Source: Cellulosimicrobium cellulans (GTDB lineage Bacteria; Actinomycetota; Actinomycetes; Actinomycetales; Cellulomonadaceae). From it: 64,000 nucleotides of DNA. Where the stretch lies: contig NZ_JAFBCN010000001.1 in NCBI RefSeq assembly GCF_016907755.1, positions 930,001 through 994,000 on the forward strand, given 5' to 3'. A model generated the notes under the pieces. That model did not search any database, was not told where the DNA came from, and saw nothing but the letters and a program-made list of their open reading frames with translations. This document shows positions 9,501 to 17,118 of this stretch, piece after piece. The stretch's first letter is position 1. Every line of letters begins with the position of its first letter. A program made the translations under genes and the position numbers.

Positions 9501-11213
9501 GAGCCGCCGTCGCCCCCGGGCGAGCGCCGTGGACGCCAGGCCGCCGGCGAGCACGAGGCCCGCGACCGCGTACACGGCGAAGGTCACGTTGTTGAAGCCG
9601 TAGAAGCGCGTGAAGCCCGCGACGGCGGACGTGCCGAGCAGGGACGCCTGCTGGAGCGTCGTGCCCGTCGCGCCGTCGACCGTGAGGACGAGCCACGTGA
9701 CGCCCGCGAGCGCCGTCGGCAGCGCCCACGGTCGGCGCGGGAGGAGGCGTGAGGCGGTCCACGCGACGAGGGCGACGGCGACGGCGCTGACGGCGAGGGC
9801 GAGGGTGAGCGCCGGCGCCGGCGCGCTCCACACCCACCACCGCGACAGGCTCGCGAGGGAGGCCGCGACGGGTGCCGCGGCCGCGACCAGGAGCACCGCG
9901 GACAGGACGCGCAGGCCGGCCGGGCCAGGGCGCGACGGCAGGCCGCGGCGCGCCGCCGCGCGCCGCACCCACAGCGCCCCGCCGAGCGCGACGACGAGCG
10001 TCGCGACGAGCAGCCCGACGAGCACGGGGTAGAGCGTCGGGATGGTGCTCGTGAGGACGTTGAGGTACTGCCGGTTCTCGACCGTGCGCGCCACGTCCAT
10101 GCGCCGGACCTCGCCCAGCGACAGCGGTGCGCCGTCGAGGCCCTCGATGCTCCCGCCCGCCTCGTCGACGACGGTCGCCGTGAGGTCGACGAGCTGGACG
10201 ATCCCGTCCTTCTGCGTGCTCGGGGAGTGCAGCCAGCGGCTCGTGGGCTCGCCCTTGCGCCAGTCGACGACGACCGGCAGCCCCGGCTCGCCGACCGGCC
10301 CCGAGGGCACGCCCGCGACGAGGACGCGCGTGCCGCGGTCGACCTCGTCCATGACGCGTGCGAGCGCCTCGTCGAGCGCGTCGAGGCTCTGTCCCCGCCC
10401 GGGCGAGGAGTCGACGATCTCGCCCTGGTCGACCACCGTCACGTCGCACGCGTCGAGCCCGCCCTCGGGCAGCGCGGCGAGCACGGACGCGTACCGCTCC
10501 ACGTGGCCGCTCGGGTCCGCGAGCATGACGGCGGCGCCCGGCCCGACCGCCGTCGTGCAGACGCCGGTCTCGGCGAGCCGCGTCGCGAGCGTCCCGGGCG
10601 CGTGGTGCGTCGTCGGGGCGGCGGCCTCCTCCTCGGAGGGCGCGGTGAGCGTCGCCCACCCGGGCACGTCGGCGGGCAGCGCCTCGGGCGCGGTCGCGCC
10701 CGACGTCGCCGGGGTGGGGACGGGCAGCGGCGGGCAGCCCGTCGTGGGCGGATCCGTGCTGACGGGCGGCGCCTCCACCGGCTCCTCGGCCGCGGGGTCG
10801 GAGGACGACACCATCTGCCCGGCCGACAGGGTGAGCCACGCGTCCGTCGCGCAGGAGGTCCGCCCCACGCCGAGCGACGCGACCGACCCCGTGCGGATCA
10901 TCGACCACAGCGTCGGTGTCGCGGTGGGCGAGACGTCGCTCCAGTACAGGCCCGCCACCGCGACGAGCACCACGGGCCGGGGGTCGTGCGTCGGCGCGGT
11001 GCCCACCTCGGTGCCGGTCGACGTGCCGGTCGAGGCTCGGACCGCCGTCGTGCCCGACGGCGCCGCGGCCGCGGGCGGCGCGGCGACGGTCCCGAGGAGG
11101 GTGAGCAGGCCCAGGGCGACCGCCGTCGCGAGCGCGGTCACCCGCGTGCCGGCCGCCCCCCGGCGGGCGGGGAGGGTGCGGGCAGGGGGGAGCGCGGCGG
11201 CCGGGAACGTCAC
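6513..11213 (-). CDS. Giant membrane protein with two tandem copies of an ectodomain-plus-membrane unit
   Basis: A 1566-aa protein built from two homologous halves about 760 residues apart. Each half has an extracytoplasmic domain resembling the alkaline-phosphatase fold (VVLVAVAGLYWSDV near residue 76; LVVVGTTGVTWSDV near 833), a WLTLSAGQ or WLALSAGQ motif, then a membrane domain of many helices with FTRFYGFNNVTFAVYAVA (about 534) or FGARFYGFGNPTFSVYAVA (about 1295) and a GADFGG or GADLGGG loop. An N-terminal signal or anchor (residues 25-50) is present. Single-unit relatives are conserved hypothetical proteins in Micrococcales; function unknown. No frameshift separates the halves. GTG 11213 follows a minus-strand TAGGCT box by 6 nt, so it is probably leaderless. 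Confidence 0.85.
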   Translation of the reverse strand: MTFPAAALPPARTLPARRGAAGTRVTALATAVALGLLTLLGTVAAPPAAAAPSGTTAVRASTGTSTGTEVGTAPTHDPRPVVLVAVAGLYWSDVSPTATPTLWSMIRTGSVASLGVGRTSCATDAWLTLSAGQMVSSSDPAAEEPVEAPPVSTDPPTTGCPPLPVPTPATSGATAPEALPADVPGWATLTAPSEEEAAAPTTHHAPGTLATRLAETGVCTTAVGPGAAVMLADPSGHVERYASVLAALPEGGLDACDVTVVDQGEIVDSSPGRGQSLDALDEALARVMDEVDRGTRVLVAGVPSGPVGEPGLPVVVDWRKGEPTSRWLHSPSTQKDGIVQLVDLTATVVDEAGGSIEGLDGAPLSLGEVRRMDVARTVENRQYLNVLTSTIPTLYPVLVGLLVATLVVALGGALWVRRAAARRGLPSRPGPAGLRVLSAVLLVAAAAPVAASLASLSRWWVWSAPAPALTLALAVSAVAVALVAWTASRLLPRRPWALPTALAGVTWLVLTVDGATGTTLQQASLLGTSAVAGFTRFYGFNNVTFAVYAVAGLVLAGGLASTALARGRRRLAAWLVVAVGAVTIVIDGWPAFGADFGGILALVPAFAVLALLVGRVRITWLRALVVAGLTVLVVAVVAVVDWLLPGGSSHLGGFVQTVLDGAALEVIGRKALGAWETVAQPAGVVAAVLVVLTALAALRPERFRLPEVARAYERWPLLRELVVALVVVAGVGSVLNDSGIIIAVMVVVVATAMIVPGFLARTAPPRPAAALPEPGIRHMPTMLLTVGGGLLLVVLLVSTVLASGGLRPTSSAAPAGGEAAVTRADAIATDRPLVVVGTTGVTWSDVTASTTPTLHALLTDGAGAGGVAQPTGAASRCTVGGWLALSAGQLAEVATERAPDGTWECPTAQPVTATDGTDGAQVDGWDDLVALQQGSAYQARLGVLGDALAGGVAGASSGASTSTVCATAVGPGAAVALADSRGDVARYRDLASATAPGGDAFACPVTVVDAGDATAPAVDPDLPAEERAALRTSLRVDRLAAVDASVGAVLDAVPTGTTVLVVDVAGTPGTRPALGATLVRPSFDGPEQARYLTSAATRTDGVARVLDVPATVLDAAGATTPARIQDTPLAWGSPRPPDATSTADALADLTTRDHVRRAVYTAFVDVPLYAGLVIAGLCLLLAPRAARATGDRARARWARAAHWARGAALVVAAVPTAAFLVSLTGWWRFGNQTLAIVVSTVLATAAVAALGALAPRRPVWLGPGIVAGITFAVLTLDALVGTPLNRASPLGSAPTFGARFYGFGNPTFSVYAVAALVLAAALAQWLVARGHRYVAATVVGVIGVVTMIVDVWPTLGADLGGGLVVVPAFAVLGLAASGARVTWRRFLLVAAAGVGLVAAVGVLDWLRPADERSHLGRFVGQVVDGSAWETLLRKAGYAARSVLGGVPVWLTILVLVAAALVLFWPRRFTPGWFARTEAAWPLVRPTVLALWIVCVAGSLVNDFGVRIALIALIPAVPLLTVAALHAVGDRAGTGVEPDREDAPSAEADAQGAASAGSASRVESATS

Positions 11214-11371
11214 CGGACCAGCCTACGGGGGCGCCTCGGGCCCGGCCGGGGCCGACGAGCGGCGTCGTCGCAGGTCCGCCCGGGACGCTCACGCGGCCTC
11301 CACGGCTCTCGCGCGGCGTGGCCACAGGGTGGCGGGAGCGGGCCGGGCGTGGCCGGTTCCGGCGCCGCGCG

Positions 11372-12514
11372 TCAGGCGGTGCGCACCACGAGGGCACCGG
11401 GGTCGACGCGCGACTCGATCTCCACGGCGAGGCCCAGCACGTCGCCGTCGACCTGGGCCTGCTCCCCGTCCTCGACGCGCACGCGGACGCGCCGGGCACG
11501 CGCGTGGTCGATCCGTCCGATCTTGGCGGGCAGGTCGTTGCGCACGCCGAGACCCTGCATCACGACCTCCCCGAAGAGCTGCGCCCAGCCCACGACCCCG
11601 CCACGCGTGTCGATCGCGGCGATGTCCAGGATGCCGTCGTCGATGACCGCGTCGGGCAGCAGCGTGAGCCCCCCGGGGAGCCGGCCGCAGTTGCCGATGA
11701 GGAGGGAGCGCAGCCGCGCGTCCACGGGCGGCGAGTCGTCGAGCTGGATGCGCGCGCGCATGCGGCGCCCGTGCAGGTGCCGGATGCCCGCGACGAAGTA
11801 GGCGACCCAGCCCACCTTCGCCTTGAGGTCGTCGTCGGTGTCGGCGACCATCGCGGCGTCGAACCCGAGGCCCGCGATGACGAGGAAGATGTGCTCCGTG
11901 CCGGCGTCCCGGGCGGGGTCGGGCGCGGCCACCGGCTCCGCCCCCTCGGCGTGGCCGACGTCCTCGGCGTAGCGCAGCACCTTGACCCAGCCGACGTCGA
12001 CCGGGCGGTCGGACCCCGCGATCACGACGGCCAGCGCGGCGCGCGTGTCGCCCACCGGCAGGTCGAGGTTGCGCGCGAGGAGGTTGCCGGTGCCCACCGG
12101 GACCAGGCCCATGGTGCGGCCGCTGCCCACCATGCCCTCGGCGACCGCGCGGACCGTGCCGTCCCCGCCCACGGCGACGACGACGTCCGCGCCCTGCGCG
12201 AGCGCCGCGCGTGTCTGCCCGACGCCGGGGTCCTCGACCGTCGTCTCGAACCACAGCGGGTCGGGCAGCGCGGCGTCCGCGAAGGCAGCGCGCACGACCG
12301 CCTCCAGACCCGCGACGTCGGGCTTCGACGGGTTGGCGACGAACGCGACGAGCTCGCGCGGGTCGTCCTCGACCGGGGGCTCCTCGACGGGAAGCGCCTC
12401 GTCGCCGTGCGCGCGGCGCTGCCGGGTCTGCTGCGCGCGCAGGCCCAGCGCGACGACGAGTGCCACGACCGCGACGGCGAGCGCCGCGATCGCGAGCCAG
12501 AGCGTCCAGGACAT
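11372..12514 (-). CDS. Diacylglycerol kinase family lipid kinase
   Basis: A 380-aa protein with one N-terminal membrane helix (residues 4-26), an acidic linker, and a catalytic domain of the DAGK/YegS/sphingosine kinase superfamily. The nucleotide loop VVAVGGDGTVRAVAEG begins near residue 108, followed by GLVPVGTGNLLARNLDLP. It should phosphorylate a lipid at the inner face of the membrane; actinobacterial relatives act on diacylglycerol or other lipids. The upstream minus-strand box TACGGT (12521-12526) ends 6 nt before ATG 12514. It is divergent from serS, sharing a 98-nt intergenic region, and 158 nt separate it from the giant membrane protein downstream. Confidence 0.88.
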   Translation of the reverse strand: MSWTLWLAIAALAVAVVALVVALGLRAQQTRQRRAHGDEALPVEEPPVEDDPRELVAFVANPSKPDVAGLEAVVRAAFADAALPDPLWFETTVEDPGVGQTRAALAQGADVVVAVGGDGTVRAVAEGMVGSGRTMGLVPVGTGNLLARNLDLPVGDTRAALAVVIAGSDRPVDVGWVKVLRYAEDVGHAEGAEPVAAPDPARDAGTEHIFLVIAGLGFDAAMVADTDDDLKAKVGWVAYFVAGIRHLHGRRMRARIQLDDSPPVDARLRSLLIGNCGRLPGGLTLLPDAVIDDGILDIAAIDTRGGVVGWAQLFGEVVMQGLGVRNDLPAKIGRIDHARARRVRVRVEDGEQAQVDGDVLGLAVEIESRVDPGALVVRTA

Positions 12515-12612
12515 GGCGACACCGTAGCGGGGCCAGTGCGGGAAGGCGCCGCCAGGGCACGGGACGGTCCCGTCGCGGCCGGGGGAGCGCCGGGGTTCGT
12601 TAGGCTGCTGGC

Positions 12613-13896
12613 GTGATCGACCTCCGCCTCCTGCGCGACAACCCCGACATCGTCCGTGCCAGCCAGGTCACCCGTGGTGACGACCCCGCGCTGGTGGACG
12701 CCGCCCTCGACGCGGACGCCCGCCACCGCGCCGCGCTGAGCGAGTTCGAGAGCCTGCGCGCCGAGCAGAAGTCTCTCGGCAAGCAGGTCGCCCAGGCGCA
12801 GGGGGAGGAGAAGCAGGAGCTGCTCGCGCGCACCAAGCAGCTCGCGGCCGACGTCAAGGCGCGGCAGGCCGACGCCGACGCCGCGGCGGAGGAGCTGCGC
12901 GGGCTGCTGTACCGCATCTCGAACGTCGTCGCGGGCGCGCCCGCGGGCGGCGAGGACGACTACGTCGTGCTGCGCGAGGAGGGGACGATCCGCGACTTCG
13001 CCGCGGAGGGCTTCACCCCGCGCGACCACCTCGACCTCGGCGAGGGCCTGCGCGCGATCGACACCGAGCGCGGCGCCAAGGTGTCGGGCGCGCGGTTCTA
13101 CTACCTCACGGGCGTGGGTGCGCGCCTCGAGCTCGCGCTGCTCAACGCCGCGATGGACACCGCGGTCGCGGCCGGGTTCACGCCCGTCATCACGCCGACG
13201 CTCGTGCGGCCCGAGGTCATGCAGGGCACCGGGTTCCTCGGCGCGCACGCGGACGAGATCTACCGCCTCGAGAAGGACGACCTCTACCTCGTCGGGACGA
13301 GCGAGGTCGCGCTCGCGGGCTACCACGCGAACGAGATCGTCGACCTGTCGGGCGGCCCGCTCCGGTACGCCGGGTGGAGCGCGTGCTACCGCCGCGAGGC
13401 CGGCTCGCACGGCAAGGACGTGCGCGGCATCATCCGCGTGCACCAGTTCCACAAGGTCGAGATGTTCTCCTACTGCGACCCGGCCGACGCCGAGGCGGAG
13501 CACCAGCGCCTGCTCGGCTGGGAGGAGCAGATGCTGCGCCTCGTCGACCTGCCGTACCGCGTCATCGACACCGCGGCGGGCGACCTGGGGTCGAGCGCCG
13601 CGCGCAAGTTCGACTGCGAGGCGTGGCTGCCCACGCAGCAGCGCTACCTCGAGCTCACGTCGACGTCGAACTGCACGACCTTCCAGGCGCGCCGCCTCAA
13701 CGTGCGCGAGCGCGTCGAGGTCGACGGCAAGAACGAGACGCGCACCGTCGCGACGCTCAACGGCACGCTCGGCACGACGCGCTGGATCGTCGCGATCCTC
13801 GAGAACCACCAGCAGGCCGACGGCTCGGTCCGCGTGCCCGAGGGCCTGCGCCCGTACCTCGGCGGCCTCGAGGTGCTCGAGCCGGTGGTTGCGTGA
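12613..13896 (+). CDS. serS: Seryl-tRNA synthetase
   Basis: A 427-aa class II aminoacyl-tRNA synthetase that charges tRNA-Ser (two such tRNAs lie at 30.8 and 38.7 kb). An N-terminal coiled coil (about residues 30-100, Gln/Glu/Lys-rich) grips the long variable arm of tRNA-Ser. Motif 2 is [20 protein letters not shown] and is followed by [27 protein letters not shown] and [17 protein letters not shown] cover the Ser-binding region and motif 3. The length is normal. GTG 12613 follows TAGGCT (12601-12606) by 6 nt. The stop codon overlaps the HAD phosphatase start by GTGA, so the two are translationally coupled. Confidence 0.97.
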   Translation: MIDLRLLRDNPDIVRASQVTRGDDPALVDAALDADARHRAALSEFESLRAEQKSLGKQVAQAQGEEKQELLARTKQLAADVKARQADADAAAEELRGLLYRISNVVAGAPAGGEDDYVVLREEGTIRDFAAEGFTPRDHLDLGEGLRAIDTERGAKVSGARFYYLTGVGARLELALLNAAMDTAVAAGFTPVITPTLVRPEVMQGTGFLGAHADEIYRLEKDDLYLVGTSEVALAGYHANEIVDLSGGPLRYAGWSACYRREAGSHGKDVRGIIRVHQFHKVEMFSYCDPADAEAEHQRLLGWEEQMLRLVDLPYRVIDTAAGDLGSSAARKFDCEAWLPTQQRYLELTSTSNCTTFQARRLNVRERVEVDGKNETRTVATLNGTLGTTRWIVAILENHQQADGSVRVPEGLRPYLGGLEVLEPVVA

Positions 13897-14717
13897 CGGA
13901 CCCCCTGGTCCCGGAGGACGCGTCCGGGCCGATGCTCGTGGCGCTCGACATCGACGGCACGCTCATGTCGTACGACCAGGAGCTGTCGGACGACGTGCGC
14001 GACGCCGTCGCCGACCTGCGCACGGCCGGCCACCACGTGGTGCTCGCGTCCGGGCGGTCGCTCATCGCGATCACGCCCGTCGCGGAGATCCTGGGGATCG
14101 ACCGCGGCTGGGTCGTCGCGTCGAACGGCGCCGTGACGGCGCGGCTCGACCCGGACGAGCCCGACGGGTACGTCCTCGAGGACGTCGTCACGTTCGACCC
14201 GGGCCCTGCCCTGCGGCTCCTGCGCGAGCACCTGCCCGACGCGCGGTACGCCGTCGAGGACGTGGGCGTCGGGTTCCGCATGAACGAGCTCTTCCCCGAC
14301 GGCGAGCTCGACGGCGTGCACCGCGTCGTCGAGTTCGACGAGCTGTGGTCGGGCGAGGTCACCCGTGTGATCGTCCGCTCGCCGGGGTCCACGAGCGAGC
14401 AGTTCCACGAGCTCGTCGAGCGCCTCGGCCTCGACGACGTGACCTACGCCGTCGGGTGGACGGCGTGGATGGACATCGCGCCGCTCGGCGTGACGAAGGC
14501 GACCGGGCTCGAGCTCGTGCGCCGCGCGCTGCACGTCCAGCCGCACCGCACCGTCGCGGTCGGCGACGGCCGCAACGACGTCGAGATGCTCCGCTGGGCG
14601 GCGCACGGCGTCGCGATGGGCCACGCGGACGCCGTCGTGCAGGCCGCGGCCGACGAGGTGACCGCCCCCATCGAGGACGACGGCGCGGCGCGCGTCCTCC
14701 ATAGCCTCCTGCCCTGA
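13893..14717 (+). CDS. HAD superfamily (Cof-type) phosphatase
   Basis: A 274-aa HAD-IIB hydrolase. Motif I is [11 protein letters not shown] (about residue 20, nucleophile Asp and general acid Asp). Motif II is VLASGRS, a Lys sits in [12 protein letters not shown], and motif IV is [16 protein letters not shown]. Such enzymes dephosphorylate sugar phosphates or other small metabolites; the substrate is not predictable. GTG 13893 overlaps the serS stop (GTGA), an arrangement often seen after serS in actinobacteria. A nested palindromic element at 14719-14771 begins 2 nt after its stop codon. Confidence 0.9.
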   Translation: MTDPLVPEDASGPMLVALDIDGTLMSYDQELSDDVRDAVADLRTAGHHVVLASGRSLIAITPVAEILGIDRGWVVASNGAVTARLDPDEPDGYVLEDVVTFDPGPALRLLREHLPDARYAVEDVGVGFRMNELFPDGELDGVHRVVEFDELWSGEVTRVIVRSPGSTSEQFHELVERLGLDDVTYAVGWTAWMDIAPLGVTKATGLELVRRALHVQPHRTVAVGDGRNDVEMLRWAAHGVAMGHADAVVQAAADEVTAPIEDDGAARVLHSLLP

Positions 14718-14718
14718 C

Positions 14719-14771
14719 CGCGAGGTAGAACCGGAGGACGCGAGATAGAGCTCGCGGGGTTCTACCTCGCG
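14719..14771. repeat. Nested palindrome built from a repeated GAGGTAGA motif
   Basis: CGCGAGGTAGAACC (14719-14732) and its exact reverse complement (14758-14771) flank an inner hairpin CGCGAG-atagag-CTCGCG (14739-14756). The unit [G/C]GAGGTAGA or a one-base variant recurs four times counting both strands, including a further copy at 14780-14789 outside the palindrome. It may act as a terminator for the serS-HAD unit, but the sequence repetition suggests an intergenic repeat family or a regulatory site for the acetyltransferase. Confidence 0.55.
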
Positions 14772-14813
14772 ACCTGCAGCTCTACCTCGACGGGATGGGT
14801 AGCGTCTGCTGAC

Positions 14814-15260
14814 ATGACGTCCGACGCCAAGACCGTCTGTGTCCGCCGTGCCCGGGCGGACGACGCCGGGGCGGTCTGGCCGCTCGTCATCGACTTCGCG
14901 ACGTCGTACGTCCCTGAGCGTGACGCCTTCGACGTGTCGTTCGCGCTGCTCCTCGCCGACCCGCACGCGCTGGTGCTCGTCGCGCAGGCGCGGGAGGACG
15001 TCGTCGGCTACCTCGTGGCGCACCGCCATGCGACGCTCTTCGCCAACGCGCCCGTGGCGTGGGTCGAGGAGGTCATGGTCGACGCCGACGCCCGCCGTCG
15101 CGGGGTAGGCGGCCTGCTCATGGACGCGGCCGAGCGGTGGGCCGAGGACGCGGGTGCTGCGTACGTCGCGCTGGCCACCCGGCGGGCCGCCGGGTTCTAC
15201 GCGAGGCTCGGGTTCGAGGAGTCGGCGACATTCTTCCGCAAGCGCCTCGGGAGGCTCTGA
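14814..15260 (+). CDS. GNAT family N-acetyltransferase
   Basis: A 148-aa acyl-CoA-dependent acetyltransferase. The acetyl-CoA pyrophosphate loop is VMVDADARRRGVGGLLMD (about residues 88-106; consensus R/Q-x-x-G-x-G/A), and the C-terminal GFYARLGFEESATFF is the usual closing strand-helix. The acceptor is unknown. A TAGCGT box (14800-14805) lies 8 nt before ATG 14814, and the nested GAGGTAGA palindrome sits immediately upstream. It is probably monocistronic; it is followed by a convergent regulator gene 80 nt away. Confidence 0.9.
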   Translation: MTSDAKTVCVRRARADDAGAVWPLVIDFATSYVPERDAFDVSFALLLADPHALVLVAQAREDVVGYLVAHRHATLFANAPVAWVEEVMVDADARRRGVGGLLMDAAERWAEDAGAAYVALATRRAAGFYARLGFEESATFFRKRLGRL

Positions 15261-15340
15261 GGATCTCGTGCGGGAGTGTGTCGAGAACCGCTGTCAGGTT
15301 CCGTCCCGGTGCGCGACGGCGGCCCGGTGGCTCTCCGGGC

Positions 15341-15529
15341 TCAGGGGCGGAAGACGTCCTCGATGCGGCAGCCGAACACCTCGGCGATGCGGAACGCGAG
15401 CGGCAGCGACGGGTCGAACCGGCCGCGCTCGATCGAGATCACGGTCTGCCGCGACACGCCGAGGCGGGTGGCGAGCTCGGCCTGCGACCAGCCGAGCCCG
15501 GCGCGGCGGGCCGCCATGTCGTTGTCCAC
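15341..15529 (-). CDS. Small XRE-family regulator
   Basis: A 62-aa protein that is almost entirely a Cro/C1-type helix-turn-helix: GWSQAELATRLGVSRQTVISIERGRFDPSL. This compact type is usually paired with a multispanning membrane protein, as here: the gene follows its partner after 7 nt. GTG 15529 has an AGGGCG stretch upstream; the internal ATG (residue 5) is an alternative start. By analogy with such pairs it is the likely binder of the double palindrome at 16029-16092 and would repress its own operon. Confidence 0.85.
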   Translation of the reverse strand: MDNDMAARRAGLGWSQAELATRLGVSRQTVISIERGRFDPSLPLAFRIAEVFGCRIEDVFRP

Positions 15530-15536
15530 GGGCGCC

Positions 15537-16013
15537 CTACGACTCGCGCCGGGAGACGACGGTGTGCCGGACGAAGAAGTCGACCATCGCGACCAGCACG
15601 ACCACCGCGAGGACGAAGGCGGCGCTCAGCTCCAGCCCGGTGAGACTGACCGCGGTGAGCGTGAGCCCGGCGACGACGAGCACGTCCCAGAACGCGCCGG
15701 TCGCCGCCCGCTCCGTCCACCGCCGCTCGACGTTCTCCTCGGCGTGCGGCTCGGGAGCGCTCGTGCGGGGCCTGACGACGAGGAACCAGCCGAGCACGGC
15801 GGCGGGCGGCAGGACGCACGCCGTGAAGACGGCCGCGACGAGCCAGAAGTCGTCGCGCCGGAACAGGCCGGCGGCGACGCCGACCGACGCCGCGACGGCG
15901 AGCGCGACCAGCGCGGCTCCCGCCCAGGCCCACCAGGGAGCGGTGCGGTCGCCGAGCGCGTGCTCGCGGCCCTGCAGCGGGCTGTCGTCGGCCGGGACGG
16001 GTGCGTCGCTCAC
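15537..16013 (-). CDS. Four-helix membrane protein paired with XRE regulator
   Basis: A 158-aa inner-membrane protein with about four helices (roughly residues 30-52, 62-85, 108-128 and 133-152) and a charged N-terminus. I recognise no enzymatic motif; it is like the DUF2178-type or unnamed membrane partners of small XRE regulators. GTG 16013 is chosen because GAGGAGA lies 6 nt upstream; an extended reading from 16064 would begin inside the operator. The first gene of a two-gene operon. Confidence 0.8.
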   Translation of the reverse strand: MSDAPVPADDSPLQGREHALGDRTAPWWAWAGAALVALAVAASVGVAAGLFRRDDFWLVAAVFTACVLPPAAVLGWFLVVRPRTSAPEPHAEENVERRWTERAATGAFWDVLVVAGLTLTAVSLTGLELSAAFVLAVVVLVAMVDFFVRHTVVSRRES

Positions 16014-16028
16014 GTGTCTCTCCTCATG

Positions 16029-16092
16029 CGTAAAGCGTGCTTGACACGTCGAGCGAACCATCACCCACGCACGCTGTCAAGCGTGCTTGACA
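16029..16092 (-). promoter_or_regulatory. Double operator and promoter of the XRE/membrane-protein operon
   Basis: Site A (16075-16092) is TGTCAAGC-GT-GCTTGACA, a perfect 8-bp palindrome. Site B (16029-16046) is CGTAAAGC-GT-GCTTGACA, matching site A at 16 of 18 positions, 46 bp away. On the minus strand, site A contains TTGACA (16080-16075) as a -35 box; 17 nt later TTCGCT (16057-16052) is a plausible -10, so site B covers the start of transcription. This is a classic autorepression layout. Confidence 0.65.
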
Positions 16093-16102
16093 CGAGGGGT
16101 GC

Positions 16103-16894
16103 TCAGTCGCGGGGCTCGCGCGCGGTGAGCACGACCGGGCCGTCGGGCGTGATCGCGATCGTGTGCTCGCTGTGGGCGCCGCGCGAGCCGTCGGCCGAAC
16201 GCAGGGTCCAGCCGTCGGGGTCGGTGTAGATCTCGTCCGTGGTCTCGAGGAACCAGGGCTCGATCGCGATGACGAGGCCCGGCTTGAGCGGGAACCCGCG
16301 CTTGCGACGGCCGTCGTTGGGGATGTGGGGCTCGCCGTGCATCGTGCGGCCGACGCCGTGGCCGCCGAAGTCGGTGTTGACCGAGTAGCCCGCGGCGTGC
16401 GCGACGTCCGCGATGGCGGCGGAGATGTCGCCGACCTTCTTGCCCGGCTGCGCGGCCGCGATCCCGGCCTCGAGCGCGCGCTCGGTCGTCTGGATGAGCT
16501 TCGCGTCGGCCTCGCCGAGCGCGCCCGCGCGCGGAGTCCCGACGACGAACGACAGCGCCGAGTCCGCGACCCACCCGTCGACGGACGCGGCGAAGTCGAT
16601 GCTCAGCAGGTCGCCGTCCCGCAGCGCGTAGTCGTGCGGCAGGCCGTGCAGCACGGCGTCGTTGACGGACGTGCAGATCACCTTGCCGAACGGGCTCGCG
16701 CCGAACGACGGGTGGTAGTCGATGTAGCAGGACTCGGCCCCGCGGTCGCGGATCATCTTGTGCGCGACCTCGTCGAGCTCGAGCAGGTTCGTCCCGACCT
16801 TCGTGGCGGCGCGCACCGTGGTGAGGACGTCGGCGACGAACCGTCCTGCGGGTCGCATCTGGTCGATCTCCCGCGGGGTCCTCAGCTCGATCAT
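16103..16894 (-). CDS. map: Type I methionine aminopeptidase
   Basis: A 263-aa cytosolic dinuclear-metal peptidase that removes the initiator Met from nascent proteins. The five metal ligands are visible: Asp in LLSIDFAASVDG, Asp in WVADSALS, His in GGHGVGRTMHGEPH, Glu in LVIAIEPWF and Glu in GAHSEHTIAI. GKVICTSVNDAVLHGLP is the usual substrate-binding loop. ATG 16894 has a strong GGAAGGACC Shine-Dalgarno; longer in-frame versions lack one. It appears monocistronic and is divergent from the LacI gene, with a 224-nt intergenic region containing the LacI-type palindrome. Confidence 0.96.
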   Translation of the reverse strand: MIELRTPREIDQMRPAGRFVADVLTTVRAATKVGTNLLELDEVAHKMIRDRGAESCYIDYHPSFGASPFGKVICTSVNDAVLHGLPHDYALRDGDLLSIDFAASVDGWVADSALSFVVGTPRAGALGEADAKLIQTTERALEAGIAAAQPGKKVGDISAAIADVAHAAGYSVNTDFGGHGVGRTMHGEPHIPNDGRRKRGFPLKPGLVIAIEPWFLETTDEIYTDPDGWTLRSADGSRGAHSEHTIAITPDGPVVLTAREPRD

Positions 16895-17056
16895 CGTGGT
16901 CCTTCCGGTTCGCAGGTGGGGTGCCCGCGGGTGGCGCGACCGGCCCGTCCGGGTCCAGCGAGGTGCATGGACGTGCCGAACGGTGCCGCGGGGGCGGGCC
17001 TCCCCACGATATCGGTCTCCGTCCCACCAGCGCGGCCCGGGCGCGGCACGAGGAGG

Positions 17057-17068
17057 GCAAGCGCTTGC
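17057..17068. promoter_or_regulatory. LacI-type operator upstream of the regulator gene
   Basis: GCAAGCGCTTGC is a perfect 12-bp palindrome with the central CG typical of LacI/CcpA-class operators, 51 nt before the regulator start. The related ATGCAACCGCTTGCAT lies before the transporter genes at 18290. Autoregulation is inferred. Confidence 0.6.
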
Positions 17069-17118
17069 ATCGATCTGCCCACGATGCGGCACGGCGCCTC
17101 GCCACGTGACCTCCCGGC

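Noticed and set aside
6513-11213. Two separate genes joined by a sequencing error
   Set aside because: The frame is continuous, codon bias is uniform, and I see no start signal or Shine-Dalgarno at the junction near residue 790; fusion remains the simpler reading, though resequencing would settle it.
15341-16013. Toxin-antitoxin module
   Set aside because: The regulator is antitoxin-like in size, but its partner is a four-helix membrane protein without a known toxin motif; a regulator/membrane-protein pair fits better.
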